Shown: piece after piece, positions 51,898-60,757 of the stretch
Layout: the number at the start of each line of letters is the position of its first letter
Position numbering within the stretch: the first letter of the stretch is position 1
Origin: an uncultured Chloroflexota bacterium
GTDB lineage: Bacteria > Chloroflexota > Anaerolineae > Anaerolineales > Anaerolineaceae
Length of the DNA stretch: 64,000 nt
NCBI GenBank assembly: GCA_902786265.1
Contig: CADACE010000036.1
Coordinates: 25,397 to 89,396, forward strand
Direction of reading: 5' to 3'
Position numbers and translations under genes: made by a program
The notes under the pieces: model-generated
Told to the model about the DNA's origin: nothing
Databases searched by the model: none
The model's input: only the letters and a program-made list of their open reading frames with translations

Positions 51898-52674
51898 ATG
51901 CCGAATACAGATCATCAATATATTAGCAGAATTTTTTCATTACTTGATTGCTTTTCTATCGAAAAGCCTGAACTTGGCGTACGTGAAGCGGCAAGAATGC
52001 TTAATCTTTCGCCAAGCTCATGCGGCAGATTGTTAGGTGAATTACGGGACGAAGGTGTTTTGCTGCAAAACCCGGAAACCAGGACTTATTCCCTGGGCGG
52101 ACGTGTTATTCGTTGGGCTCAAATTTACACCGGGACCTCTGATTTAAGAAAAAAGTCATTCCCTTATATGGAAAAATTAAATGATCAGACGAATGAAACC
52201 GTCACATTATATATTGCCGAAGAATTTGATCGTGTATGTGTTGACAGAATCGAGAGCAGGCAAACAGTCAGGGTTTCAGAGCCTATAGGAACAAGGATCA
52301 AAATCTTTACCGGGTCAGGCGGAAAATCTATCTTAGCCTTCAGAACGCAGGAAGAAATTGAGCATGTTTTTGAGTATGCAAAAACATTTCCGAAATATAA
52401 GGATTCATCTGACTTTTTTTCACAGCTGCAAGATGAGCTGAGTTTGATACGCAAACAGGGATATGCAATCAGTCACGGAGAATGGCAATCCGACGCATCC
52501 GGAATCGGTGCGCCGATATTCAATGAAAAAGGAATTCCGATTGGCTCGATTTCAATATCCGGCCCTACACAGCGTTTTTTGAACAAAGAAATGTTAGGGG
52601 CATATGCGAAGATTTTAGTAGAAAACGTCTCACAAATTTCACGTGAGCTCGGATATTATCCGAATCACAGATAA
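51898..52674 (+). CDS. IclR family transcriptional regulator
   Basis: A 258-residue regulator. The N-terminal winged HTH is ISRIFSLLDCFSIEKPELGVREAARMLNLSPSSCGRLLGEL (about 8-50). The C-terminal effector domain of the GAF-like IclR type has YIAEEFDRVCVDRIESRQTVRVSEPIG, LHAGASGKAIL-equivalent IFTGSGGKSILAF, and GIGAPIFNEKGIPIGSISISGP. GGTGAG lies ahead of the ATG. The citrate synthase gene follows after 11 bases on the same strand, so it is the probable target along with the regulator itself. Confidence 0.92.
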   Translation: MPNTDHQYISRIFSLLDCFSIEKPELGVREAARMLNLSPSSCGRLLGELRDEGVLLQNPETRTYSLGGRVIRWAQIYTGTSDLRKKSFPYMEKLNDQTNETVTLYIAEEFDRVCVDRIESRQTVRVSEPIGTRIKIFTGSGGKSILAFRTQEEIEHVFEYAKTFPKYKDSSDFFSQLQDELSLIRKQGYAISHGEWQSDASGIGAPIFNEKGIPIGSISISGPTQRFLNKEMLGAYAKILVENVSQISRELGYYPNHR

Positions 52675-52685
52675 GGCAGGAAAAA

Positions 52686-53996
52686 ATGATATTAGAAGAC
52701 CGAATTGAAGCAAATGTTATGATATGGCGTGAAAGAATGAACCGCCTCATTAAAGAACATGGGGATTACGTGATTTCCAATGTTACCGTTGCACAGATCT
52801 GCAGCGGTATTCGAGGTGTTCCTATTCAAATAAGCGATATTTCATTTGTCGAACCTGAAAGCGGTCTGCGATATCGAACGTACTCGATCAACGAAGTATT
52901 AAACCTGCTGCCAAGAGCAGAAGGTTCCAGATATCCTCTTACCGGCGGCATTTACTACCTCCTTATGGGAAATGAGATACCGACTTACGCAAAAGCGATG
53001 CAGGTTGAGGATGAATGGCGGAAAAGGGCACAGGTTCCGAAATATGTCTATGATATTATTGATGCCTTTCCTGAAACAGCATCACCGATGTCGATGTTTT
53101 CTGCGGCTATCCTGTCGATGTCCGCGCAATCAAAATTCTATCAGGAATATCAAAAAGGGATGCCCAAAGACAAATACTGGTATGTAATGCTGGATGACAG
53201 TCTTGATTTGACCGCACGTACGCCGAGGATCGCAGCCTATATTTATAATAAAAAGTACAGAAACAACCAGCAGATACAACCGGACGAGAATCTGGATTTA
53301 GCGGCGAATTTCGCTCATATGCTCGGTAATGATGATCCGGCATATGCAGAGCTGATGCGTTTGTTTATGCTGCTGCACATGGATCATGAAAATGCCAACG
53401 TAAGCGCGCATACAGCGCACCTTGTGGGGTCCGCCCTGTCTGATATATATCTGTCATGTTCTGCGGGGCTGAACGGGCTGTCAGGTCCTCTGCATGGCCT
53501 TGCAAATCAGGAATGCTGCAACTGGCTGCTGAACCTGTGCAAAGAATATAACGGCGTACCCACCACCGACCAGATACGTGAATACGTGCTGAAAACACTT
53601 GCGGAAGGCAGAGTGATCCCCGGATACGGGCATGCCGTTTTGAGATGTGTTGATCCCCGGTTTACCGCACAAATGGAATTCGGCAAACGGAACCTTCCGG
53701 ATGATGTTCTTTTCCGCACAGCGATGAATGTTTTCGCGGTTGTGCCGGATATCCTGAAAGCCACAGGAAAAGTATCGAATCCATGGCCGAACGTCGATGC
53801 CATCACCGGCACTTTGCAGCAGCATTACGGAATCAAAGAAACCGATTTTTACACGGTATTGTTCGGTACCAGCCGCATTATGGGCTTTACCGCACATGTC
53901 GTATGGGCCAGGGCATTAGGGAAGCCCATTGAAAGACCTAAAGCACTCACCACCCGTATGCTGGAAGCAATGATTTCCGGAAGCAGCTACCGGTAA
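52686..53996 (+). CDS. Citrate synthase (GltA/eukaryotic-like type)
   Basis: Condenses acetyl-CoA and oxaloacetate to citrate. The 436 residues carry the catalytic residues His270 (GPLHGLAN), His316 (PGYGHAVLR) and Asp371 (WPNVDAITG). These are offset by four from the pig-heart numbering His274, His320 and Asp375. The sequence around them (GYGHAVLRCVDPRF) is closer to the mitochondrial type than to the short bacterial type. HENANVSAHTAHLVGSALSD (about 234-253) is also conserved. AGGA is close to the ATG. It is in an operon with an IclR regulator and has a terminator of its own. Confidence 0.93.
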   Translation: MILEDRIEANVMIWRERMNRLIKEHGDYVISNVTVAQICSGIRGVPIQISDISFVEPESGLRYRTYSINEVLNLLPRAEGSRYPLTGGIYYLLMGNEIPTYAKAMQVEDEWRKRAQVPKYVYDIIDAFPETASPMSMFSAAILSMSAQSKFYQEYQKGMPKDKYWYVMLDDSLDLTARTPRIAAYIYNKKYRNNQQIQPDENLDLAANFAHMLGNDDPAYAELMRLFMLLHMDHENANVSAHTAHLVGSALSDIYLSCSAGLNGLSGPLHGLANQECCNWLLNLCKEYNGVPTTDQIREYVLKTLAEGRVIPGYGHAVLRCVDPRFTAQMEFGKRNLPDDVLFRTAMNVFAVVPDILKATGKVSNPWPNVDAITGTLQQHYGIKETDFYTVLFGTSRIMGFTAHVVWARALGKPIERPKALTTRMLEAMISGSSYR

Positions 53997-54025
53997 TCAA
54001 TAACAATACACATACCGAATCTATC

Positions 54026-54065
54026 AATAATATGATGCGCAAGGCGTGCATCATATTATTTTTTT
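54026..54065 (+). terminator. Rho-independent terminator after the citrate synthase gene
   Basis: AATAATATGATGC (54026-54038) pairs with GCATCATATTATT (54048-54060) and runs into T. The stem overlaps the stop codon of the convergent CAP/LysM gene. Confidence 0.88.
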
Positions 54066-55258
54066 CTCCGGAGACCGGAGACCGTAATGATGCCTCCGCC
54101 CGCAATGATCATAAGCATGATCGCTGAAATCACATAAGTTCTTGTACCTGCTTTGGGAGTATGGAGCAGACTTTTTGATTCAGGACCCGGAATCGTTGAT
54201 GTGATCATTTCAACAGGCGCTGAAATGATTTCTGTAGGTTTTTCGGTCTCGGTCGGCAAAGGTGTTACTGTCGGTGTTTCAGTCGGGAGCGGCGTTACGG
54301 TTGCCGTAACGGGAATGATAATTTCCCAGCCCAGTCCGATTGAACTATCGGCAGACATACCGTTTGCCTGATAGATCGAATTCAGAGGAACGTGCCATAA
54401 TTCCGAGATAGACCACAATGTATCTCCCTCGCTCACGATATGCACGAATCTTCCCCTGCCGTCAGCTGTCGGAAATATGGTCAGTTCGACCTGAGGAGTA
54501 GGCGTTCTCCCGGCTTGATCCTTTGAGGGAATATATAAAGCCTGATTCAGGCTCAGAGCTGTTGAGCCGTACAGGTTGTTCCAGGATTGAATATCTTCGA
54601 TCGAAACATTATATGCCTGGGAAATAGCCCACAGCGTCTGACCTTCCTGAACGGTATGAATCGTCATTCCGCGCTCATCAGGGGTTGAAGTTACAACAGC
54701 CTGTATGTAAGAAACCACGCCTCCGGAGCCGGATGTTCCCGCATTCCCTGATGTATTCCCGCTCTTTGCAGCATATCCGCAGCCGTTTACACCGGCCGGA
54801 TATGCGGCCTGGACAACATAATACTCCATGCCATCGCTGGCCACTGCTACACCCGCTCCGATATGACAATATTTGGAGCTTTGTGCCGGGATCATATGTG
54901 TCGCATCGGACCAGGATGCCGCAATTTGAGATATCGTAGTTCCCGGACCTCCCATTGAAAAATTCTCAGTGGCAAAACAGGCATTATAGTTATTGTATCC
55001 GAAAGAAGATGCTCTCCCGGAAACATTACCGATATGCCATGTCATATGAGAAGCCGCCATTGTCTCCGCGGTTGACTGCGCACAAGCCATCAGTGAGGAA
55101 TCAACAGAAAGAGAGCCGAGTCCGTTTGAACTTCTCATCCCGTTAATTAAATTGATTAAATCATAAGCTCCCACACTTTGAGAAGAAACAGACGCAGTCA
55201 ATAGACAACTATACGCAATTGCAATTAAAATAATGGCAAAACATTTCCGTAATGCCAT
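54056..55258 (-). CDS. CAP-domain protein with two LysM domains and membrane anchor
   Basis: A 400-residue exported protein. After a signal peptide (about 1-27) comes a CAP/SCP domain (about 30-165: LINLINGMRSSNGLGSLSVDSSLMACAQSTAETMA ... YYVVQAAYP). Two LysM repeats follow (TIHTVQEGQTLWAISQAYNVSIEDIQSWN and FVHIVSEGDTLWSISELWHVPLNSIYQAN), which bind peptidoglycan-type glycans. A Thr/Pro/Glu linker and a C-terminal TM plus RRKK tail end it. The start is ATG 55258 because the signal peptide begins there. It is the last gene of a long minus-strand run. The CAP domain's role in bacteria is mostly unknown. Confidence 0.85.
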   Translation of the reverse strand: MALRKCFAIILIAIAYSCLLTASVSSQSVGAYDLINLINGMRSSNGLGSLSVDSSLMACAQSTAETMAASHMTWHIGNVSGRASSFGYNNYNACFATENFSMGGPGTTISQIAASWSDATHMIPAQSSKYCHIGAGVAVASDGMEYYVVQAAYPAGVNGCGYAAKSGNTSGNAGTSGSGGVVSYIQAVVTSTPDERGMTIHTVQEGQTLWAISQAYNVSIEDIQSWNNLYGSTALSLNQALYIPSKDQAGRTPTPQVELTIFPTADGRGRFVHIVSEGDTLWSISELWHVPLNSIYQANGMSADSSIGLGWEIIIPVTATVTPLPTETPTVTPLPTETEKPTEIISAPVEMITSTIPGPESKSLLHTPKAGTRTYVISAIMLMIIAGGGIITVSGLRRKK

Positions 55259-55313
55259 TATATGATTGACCCTATCTGATTTAATTTGCAGGCTTGTACA
55301 AAACATCAATGAA

Positions 55314-56543
55314 TCAATATATCCGTGTGTTTCCGAATGTAATCAGATCCTCTTTGTCAGCCCCGCCGTTGGTTTGAACTTCAATGATATAGAAGTAATC
55401 CTGATCGAATACACCGATATCATCGAGTCTGAATTTCCATTCGCCCATAAAGCCGTCATTCCATTCACGAATTTCCTGAACCAAAGTTTCTCCGTATCCG
55501 GGTTTACGTACATACAAACGTATCTGCGCATCGCAATGAGGAGTATTGGGGAAACAGCAGAAATTCGTATAAAACCAGGAACCTCTCGGGAAACGCAACG
55601 GACCGAATTCATATCGGATGACGGTATTTTCACCAAGCGGAGGAGCGACTACGATAGCCGGTTTGCCCTGATTCCGCCCGCTTTCAAAATTAGGTGATTG
55701 TTCAATATATACAGCGCCATGTTCCGATGATTGATTTCTTAAACCACAGGTAAAGTATCCATGGTCATCATAGCATGACAGCGCATTAAAGTTTTGGATG
55801 ACATCAAAAGTCGGCTCTACCCGAAAGCTTGAAGACAAATAGACATTTTTCGCTTCCCCGTCACCGACTATTTCGCCACGGGCGGTTTTCAATGCCCAAT
55901 AGGTAGTATAAGTATTTCCTTTTTGAGCAGGAGCCTCTAACAGCGCAGAAACTGCCAGGGATTCACCCGGTTTAATATAATATCCCGGGTTGAGGATCGG
56001 AAAAGATTTCGCCTGACCGACTTCAGCCCCTGATTGATATACCAGGCTGTAATTACTGTTCCAGGTACAATCACCCGTATTTTTGATATACCAGGTTTTA
56101 GTAAATAAGGTATACGGGGTGATCACCATCCCGTCAGGAATCGTAATATCGCTGATGTATTCAAAACGGTCTACGCAGGTATCGGAATTAATATATGGAA
56201 CAACCGTCGGAGTCGGAGGAATCTTAGTGCCGGCATTAATTACCACTGTTTCCGGTAAAACTTCTGAAGTCTCAGTCGTCGGGTTTTCCGGTTCTTCTCT
56301 AATGATACTATTCCGGTCCATTTGTTCTGAGATGAACTGCTGGATCGTCTTATTCTGCTCCTGCTGCGACAATTCCAGATCTTCCTCTGTAACAAAACTC
56401 TCGTAGCGGCTTTCATAAGGCGCAATTGCCGTTTGAACAGCGGCATTCACAGTCGCTTCCAGGCTGACTGAATCGGGAGTTTTAACGCATGCACTAAGCA
56501 CAACCATACCGATAAGCAGAAAAACTATTTTTTTCATTTTCAC
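55314..56543 (-). CDS. Lipoprotein with NBR1-like Ig domain and C-terminal beta-domain
   Basis: 409 residues. The signal peptide ends in the lipobox LSAC (Cys19). A coiled stretch (about 40-80, ELSQQEQNKTIQQFI) leads to an NBR1-like Ig domain (about 120-235: TITPYTLFTKTWYIKNTGDCTW pattern, then GESLAVSALLEAP). An extra domain of about 165 residues follows, rich in aromatic and cysteine residues (FYTNFCCFPNTPHCD), not present in the paralogue. It overlaps the next upstream gene by 4 bases. Surface exposure is likely; the ligand is unknown. Confidence 0.75.
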   Translation of the reverse strand: MKMKKIVFLLIGMVVLSACVKTPDSVSLEATVNAAVQTAIAPYESRYESFVTEEDLELSQQEQNKTIQQFISEQMDRNSIIREEPENPTTETSEVLPETVVINAGTKIPPTPTVVPYINSDTCVDRFEYISDITIPDGMVITPYTLFTKTWYIKNTGDCTWNSNYSLVYQSGAEVGQAKSFPILNPGYYIKPGESLAVSALLEAPAQKGNTYTTYWALKTARGEIVGDGEAKNVYLSSSFRVEPTFDVIQNFNALSCYDDHGYFTCGLRNQSSEHGAVYIEQSPNFESGRNQGKPAIVVAPPLGENTVIRYEFGPLRFPRGSWFYTNFCCFPNTPHCDAQIRLYVRKPGYGETLVQEIREWNDGFMGEWKFRLDDIGVFDQDYFYIIEVQTNGGADKEDLITFGNTRIY

Positions 56544-57217
56544 CTCACTGCAATTTTAACCCAAACTGAATCTTCACCATTTTCTCCTGTCCCGAATTGA
56601 CTTCCCCAGGGAGTGCGGATTTTCCAGTTTCCCTGATAATTACCGCTTTTTTCAGGAGCTGTCATATAAACGGAGATATCCATGGTTTCATTTGGAAGAA
56701 CCATTTTGTTTTTCGGGAAGGGAATAACTTTATTGGCATCCATCAGATCCCCGTCTATAAACTCAAAGCTGTATTCTTCGGTCCAGACACAGGTCCCGGT
56801 ATTCTGCAGTTTCCAGGTTTTTGTAAAGGGTTTCCCTGCTGCAACGACTGTATTATCAGGGATCGTAATATCCTCCACAAATTTCACCCGGGTAATGCAA
56901 TTTTCCGGAGTCGCCGTTATTTCAAAATGTTCGCTTACGTGCTGACCCTGCCATATGGATGTCATGGTAGCTGTCAGCTCGACCGGCGGAACATATGTCG
57001 ATGTCGGCGTTTGTGTCGGCGGAATTAAAGTACTGATTTCTTTTCTCATTTCATATACAAGCTGGGTTGAAGCAGCCATAACAGCGTCATCAACCATCCA
57101 GTGTAAGGTCTTCTCCAGGTCAACTGTAGGCATAATTGAAATCCCATCCTTTGTTATTACAGAACAGGAACAAAGAAGAGCAATTAAAATGAGGAGCAGA
57201 ATCAATATCTTTTTCAT
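56540..57217 (-). CDS. Lipoprotein with NBR1-like Ig domain
   Basis: 225 residues. The signal peptide MKKILILLLILIALLCSC ends in the lipobox LCSC. A short linker leads to an NBR1-like Ig domain (about 110-222: VEDITIPDNTVVAAGKPFTKTWKLQNTGTCVW, LPNETMDISVYMTAPEKSGNYQGNWKI). The domain is closely similar to that of the downstream gene, so the two arose by duplication. Four-base overlaps at both ends tie it to folB upstream and to the paralogue downstream, an odd operon mix of folate synthesis and surface lipoproteins. Confidence 0.77.
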   Translation of the reverse strand: MKKILILLLILIALLCSCSVITKDGISIMPTVDLEKTLHWMVDDAVMAASTQLVYEMRKEISTLIPPTQTPTSTYVPPVELTATMTSIWQGQHVSEHFEITATPENCITRVKFVEDITIPDNTVVAAGKPFTKTWKLQNTGTCVWTEEYSFEFIDGDLMDANKVIPFPKNKMVLPNETMDISVYMTAPEKSGNYQGNWKIRTPWGSQFGTGENGEDSVWVKIAVR

Positions 57218-57564
57218 TTAGATCGTTCGATTTCCACCCCCACGGAACCGGTAAAACGAACCGCGGTTGTTTTTTCCACACGAATTCTCACACGGAAAAC
57301 ATTCTTATGGGCCAGACAAATATCTGCGATATCCTGTGCAAAAGCTTCAACTGTTTTCCGTTTGTTGGTTTCAGCAAATTCTAAAATTTGTTTGGCCATG
57401 GTACTATAGTTTACGCAATCCTCAATGGAATCCGAAGCAGCTGCTTTCGTTGTATCCGTAAACAACTCGGCATTGATCAGAATATCCTGAGGATACGCGC
57501 GTTCCGCTTCACTGATACCAATTGGCCCCCTCGCACGAAGGTCACGAATAATGATTTTATCCAA
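57214..57564 (-). CDS. folB: Dihydroneopterin aldolase
   Basis: Converts 7,8-dihydroneopterin to 6-hydroxymethyl-dihydropterin and glycolaldehyde in folate synthesis. The 116 residues match the family: DKIIIRDLRARGPIGISEAERAYPQDI, the glutamate in that start, YSTMAKQI, and TVEAFAQDIADICL. The catalytic lysine lies in VRIRVEKTTAVRF. It overlaps the lipoprotein gene by 4 bases and lies 2 bases after the stop of another lipoprotein. No folK or folP is nearby. Confidence 0.92.
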   Translation of the reverse strand: MDKIIIRDLRARGPIGISEAERAYPQDILINAELFTDTTKAAASDSIEDCVNYSTMAKQILEFAETNKRKTVEAFAQDIADICLAHKNVFRVRIRVEKTTAVRFTGSVGVEIERSK

Positions 57565-57566
57565 AA

Positions 57567-58088
57567 CTATTCTCCGCCCTCATAAGTGATTTTCGGATTT
57601 GACATCCTGCAGTAATCCAGTTCATAAGTATCATACCGGTCATTGGTTATTTCGTTATTCTGAAGAGAAGCTACCGGCTCATAATCATTTCGGCAGCGGA
57701 CTTCAAACGAATATCCCGGATCGATTGCCATAATTTTCAGATCGGTGGTTTTCAGAACAATATCCATGCCGGGTTTTACATAATCCAGAGATGGGGAAAC
57801 TGAATTTACATGTACCGAGACAAGACCTTTGCCATCCTGCCATAGGCGGGAGTTGCCAAAACCGTAAATATCACTGTATTGACGGGCTACACCTTCCCCT
57901 CCGATATTTTTATTGCTTTTTGGATCTCCCAGCATGGTGACATTCAATATATAAATATTTGAATCGATCCGCTTTCCAACCGTTTTCACGCTGTATCCGC
58001 TGTCGCTGGTTCTTGTTGAACAGGCAGACAGAATGAGAATCACCAAAACTGCTGCCAGACAAATTTTCATAAATTTTGATTTATTCAT
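57567..58088 (-). CDS. Putative lipoprotein of unknown function
   Basis: 173 residues from ATG 58088, chosen because GGGAG lies 6 bases upstream; the ORF itself opens at 58103. The signal peptide (KFMKICLAAVLVILILSAC) ends in the lipobox LSAC. The mature part is beta-rich with a cysteine pair near the end (VRCRNDYEP, LDYCRMSNP). I know no family. It lies between folB and the CCA-adding-type gene with 2 and 20 bases of spacing, clearly in that operon. Confidence 0.7.
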   Translation of the reverse strand: MNKSKFMKICLAAVLVILILSACSTRTSDSGYSVKTVGKRIDSNIYILNVTMLGDPKSNKNIGGEGVARQYSDIYGFGNSRLWQDGKGLVSVHVNSVSPSLDYVKPGMDIVLKTTDLKIMAIDPGYSFEVRCRNDYEPVASLQNNEITNDRYDTYELDYCRMSNPKITYEGGE

Positions 58089-58108
58089 CATTTTCTCCCG
58101 CATAATAA

Positions 58109-59524
58109 TTAACGTTCCCGGTCAGTATATTGTTTCGCCTGTTGTTTTATAAACAATTCAGCTTCAGAAACATTTTTGACAGATCCTCTGATTTGTGCTT
58201 CGATCAATGCATTTTTGGCATACCCGATAACCGGCCCGGCAGGAATATCAAGCAGGTTCTGAATATCGGTCCCGCTCAATAAAGGTTTCGGATCGATCAC
58301 TTCCATGTATCTGGTAAAATATGCGGATATCAGATCCTGAACAAAAACGACTTTGTCGCACCAGATTTTATACGCTTCCGGAACGTCCTGCTGAGCATAT
58401 CCGTCTGCCAAAAACAGGATCGCACCGGAAAGACCGCCTTCGCGATATTGACGAAAATACCTGTAGATATCGACGTCCCCGAATGAAGGCAGGTTCGTAA
58501 GCGTATTCAAATAAGCATGTGAAAGAATAACATTTTGAGTGAAATTCATTTCAGATGTGCTGAACGTAAGCCTGTTACACCAGAGTTTGACAGCTTTGAC
58601 ATTATTCTTTGAGGCACTTCCCGCAATTGAAGCAAAAGCGGTAAGCATCTTCCGATTATGGTACAGTGCAAGCGATTTCGTCAGAAATTCCTTCATCGCT
58701 TCTTTATAATTTCCGAGCCTTGCTGACGCATAAGAAGCATAAACATCCGAAATTCCCGCAGACTCCTGATTTGTGAACATAAGGCTCAGAATTTTATCCG
58801 TATTTTCAATGAACTGTAAATTGATCCCGTCTTCTGCTTTGTCACATCCCGGGAACAGATATTCGAAATAACCGAATTTCCGCATTGATTGGACTGCTCT
58901 GCCGTTTTTATAAAGACGTATGATTTTAAACAACTCATCGCGGTATCTTTCAAAAGAAGATTCCGACAGATTCGCTGTCGCGTTTTCCATTGCGGCGGTC
59001 AGTTCATCATCCGGTTCCAGACCGAATTCGAGATTCATACGAATTGCCCGCAGGGCTCTCATCGGATCATTTTGCAGGCTTTCCGGGCTGCACATGCGGA
59101 GTCTTTTGTTATTCAGATCATCAAGACCACCGAGCGGATCAACAAAAACAGGTTCTTTCCCCAATTCAATGGCCATCGCATTAAAAGTGAAATCCCGTTC
59201 CCGAAGGTCGTCCTCAATACTTTCACCGCTTAACTGTGCAATATCAACATCGAATTCACCCATCGTTTCATCCTCAATGATGACACGCACCATTTCACGC
59301 TCATCATCAAGAACATAATAGGCTCCGTTTAACTCATCTGCGATATGTTTCCCGATCGGACGAACCAATCCTTCCACGGTAAAATCAAAATCACGAATTT
59401 TCCTGTTCAGAATAATATCCCGTACAGCTCCGCCAACAAGATATATCTTCATGCTCGCAGGTACAATTTTACGAATTGCATCAAATAATGCACGGTATTG
59501 AGAGCGGAAATCTGGCAGCATCAT
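58109..59524 (-). CDS. CCA tRNA nucleotidyltransferase / poly(A) polymerase family protein
   Basis: A 471-residue class II nucleotidyltransferase. The head domain has GGAVRD (31-36), the catalytic DFDF (Asp45 and Asp47), and RERDFTFNAMAIEL with DPLGGLDDLNNKRLR. The RNA- and NTP-binding NDPMRALRAIRM motif follows, then a helical neck and body and a long C-terminal part. It would add or repair the tRNA 3' CCA, which fits the two tRNA genes here lacking an encoded CCA. Closely related A-adding enzymes and poly(A) polymerases cannot be excluded. It starts 1 base after the hpt stop. Confidence 0.85.
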   Translation of the reverse strand: MMLPDFRSQYRALFDAIRKIVPASMKIYLVGGAVRDIILNRKIRDFDFTVEGLVRPIGKHIADELNGAYYVLDDEREMVRVIIEDETMGEFDVDIAQLSGESIEDDLRERDFTFNAMAIELGKEPVFVDPLGGLDDLNNKRLRMCSPESLQNDPMRALRAIRMNLEFGLEPDDELTAAMENATANLSESSFERYRDELFKIIRLYKNGRAVQSMRKFGYFEYLFPGCDKAEDGINLQFIENTDKILSLMFTNQESAGISDVYASYASARLGNYKEAMKEFLTKSLALYHNRKMLTAFASIAGSASKNNVKAVKLWCNRLTFSTSEMNFTQNVILSHAYLNTLTNLPSFGDVDIYRYFRQYREGGLSGAILFLADGYAQQDVPEAYKIWCDKVVFVQDLISAYFTRYMEVIDPKPLLSGTDIQNLLDIPAGPVIGYAKNALIEAQIRGSVKNVSEAELFIKQQAKQYTDRER

Positions 59525-59525
59525 A

Positions 59526-60092
59526 TTACAACTTCTTCTGGCATTCTTTCAGTTTTTCGATATCGACGACACCGATAAAAGGCAGGTTTCTGAAATAATC
59601 ATCAAGATCAAGCCCATATCCATACACGAACTTATCTTCAATATCAAAACCGCAGTACTTCAAAGGAACCTCAACCTCCCTGCGGCTGTATTTATTCAAT
59701 AATGTACATATTTCAACGCTGTTCGGACCTTTTGCCCAAATCAAAGGCAATGCTTCATGCAGGGTATTGCCGCTGTCGATGATATCTTCCACGATCAGCA
59801 CTTCCTTGCCCCGGATATCAGTCTTCAGATCAAAATCCACCCGGACGTTGCCGGATGATTCGCGTTTGCCAACCCCATAGGAAGAAATAGCCATAAATTC
59901 AATGCTGTGCGGGATCGTGATCTTCCGCATTAGATCCACAAGGAATACGACACCGCCCCGCAGGAAACAAACCAGGACCAGCTCTTTCCCTTCATAATCA
60001 GCGGATATCTGATCAGCAAGCACCTGAATACGTTTTTGCAGCGTTTCTTCATCAATAAGAACTTCAGCAAGCACATCTTTATAGGAATACAT
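59526..60092 (-). CDS. hpt: Hypoxanthine phosphoribosyltransferase
   Basis: Purine salvage: hypoxanthine or guanine plus PRPP gives IMP or GMP. The start is ATG 60092 with AGGTG 5 bases upstream, giving 188 residues; the longest ORF runs into tdk. Motifs are LVCFLRGGVVFLVDLM near the N-terminus, FMAISSYG, the PRPP-binding VLIVEDIIDSGNTL, and FVYGYGLDLDDYFRNLPFIGVV at the end. It is 11 bases downstream of tdk, and the two salvage genes are cotranscribed. Confidence 0.94.
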   Translation of the reverse strand: MYSYKDVLAEVLIDEETLQKRIQVLADQISADYEGKELVLVCFLRGGVVFLVDLMRKITIPHSIEFMAISSYGVGKRESSGNVRVDFDLKTDIRGKEVLIVEDIIDSGNTLHEALPLIWAKGPNSVEICTLLNKYSRREVEVPLKYCGFDIEDKFVYGYGLDLDDYFRNLPFIGVVDIEKLKECQKKL

Positions 60093-60103
60093 ATCATCAC
60101 CTG

Positions 60104-60685
60104 TCAAATCTTTTTGCCGGGAACAATATGATGCTTCCGGCATCGGGCTTCATACATTTCCGACGTACCGACAATCACAAGAGGATCATCATAATGAGCA
60201 GGCTCACCGTTTACCAGACGCTGTGTTCTGGAAGCAGCCCCCCCGCATACCATACAAATCGCATTAAGCTTGTCAACACGCTCTGCCCTTGCCATTAAAA
60301 TCGGCATGGAACCGAACGGTTCTCCGCGAAAATCCGTGTCCAGTCCGGCGAAAATTACCCGGATCCCGCGATTCACCAGGTCCTCACCGATTTCCACGAT
60401 TTTTTCTGAAAAAAACTGTGCTTCATCAATACCAATCACATTGGTATCATCTTTCAGATATTTATATATATCTGTTATATCGTCTATCGGGATAGCATCA
60501 ATTTCGATTCCGGCATGAGAATGGACTTTTTCGACAACATAACGATTGTCAATCGCAGGTTTGAAAACCTGGACATTCTTCTTTGCGATGATCGCGCGCC
60601 GCAGCCGCCGAATCAATTCCTCAGTTTTGCCGCAAAACATAGAACCGCAAATAACTTCCATGCTGGCCGGTTCAAATTCACTCAT
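60104..60685 (-). CDS. tdk: Thymidine kinase
   Basis: Type II thymidine kinase for deoxythymidine salvage, 193 residues. The P-loop is GSMFCGKTEEL (14-24). GIDEAQFFS carries the catalytic Glu. The lasso region has a four-residue zinc site with CMVCG and the later CRKHH. QRLVNGEPAHY and DPLVIVG match the family. GGGGAGAG precedes the ATG. It leads an operon of at least hpt and the CCA-adding-type gene. Confidence 0.95.
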   Translation of the reverse strand: MSEFEPASMEVICGSMFCGKTEELIRRLRRAIIAKKNVQVFKPAIDNRYVVEKVHSHAGIEIDAIPIDDITDIYKYLKDDTNVIGIDEAQFFSEKIVEIGEDLVNRGIRVIFAGLDTDFRGEPFGSMPILMARAERVDKLNAICMVCGGAASRTQRLVNGEPAHYDDPLVIVGTSEMYEARCRKHHIVPGKKI

Positions 60686-60757
60686 TTTCTCTCTCCCCTG
60701 TTCAGTTGTAATATTAAAATTTTACTTCATTTCTGTAAACTTTTCAAAACGAATCTG

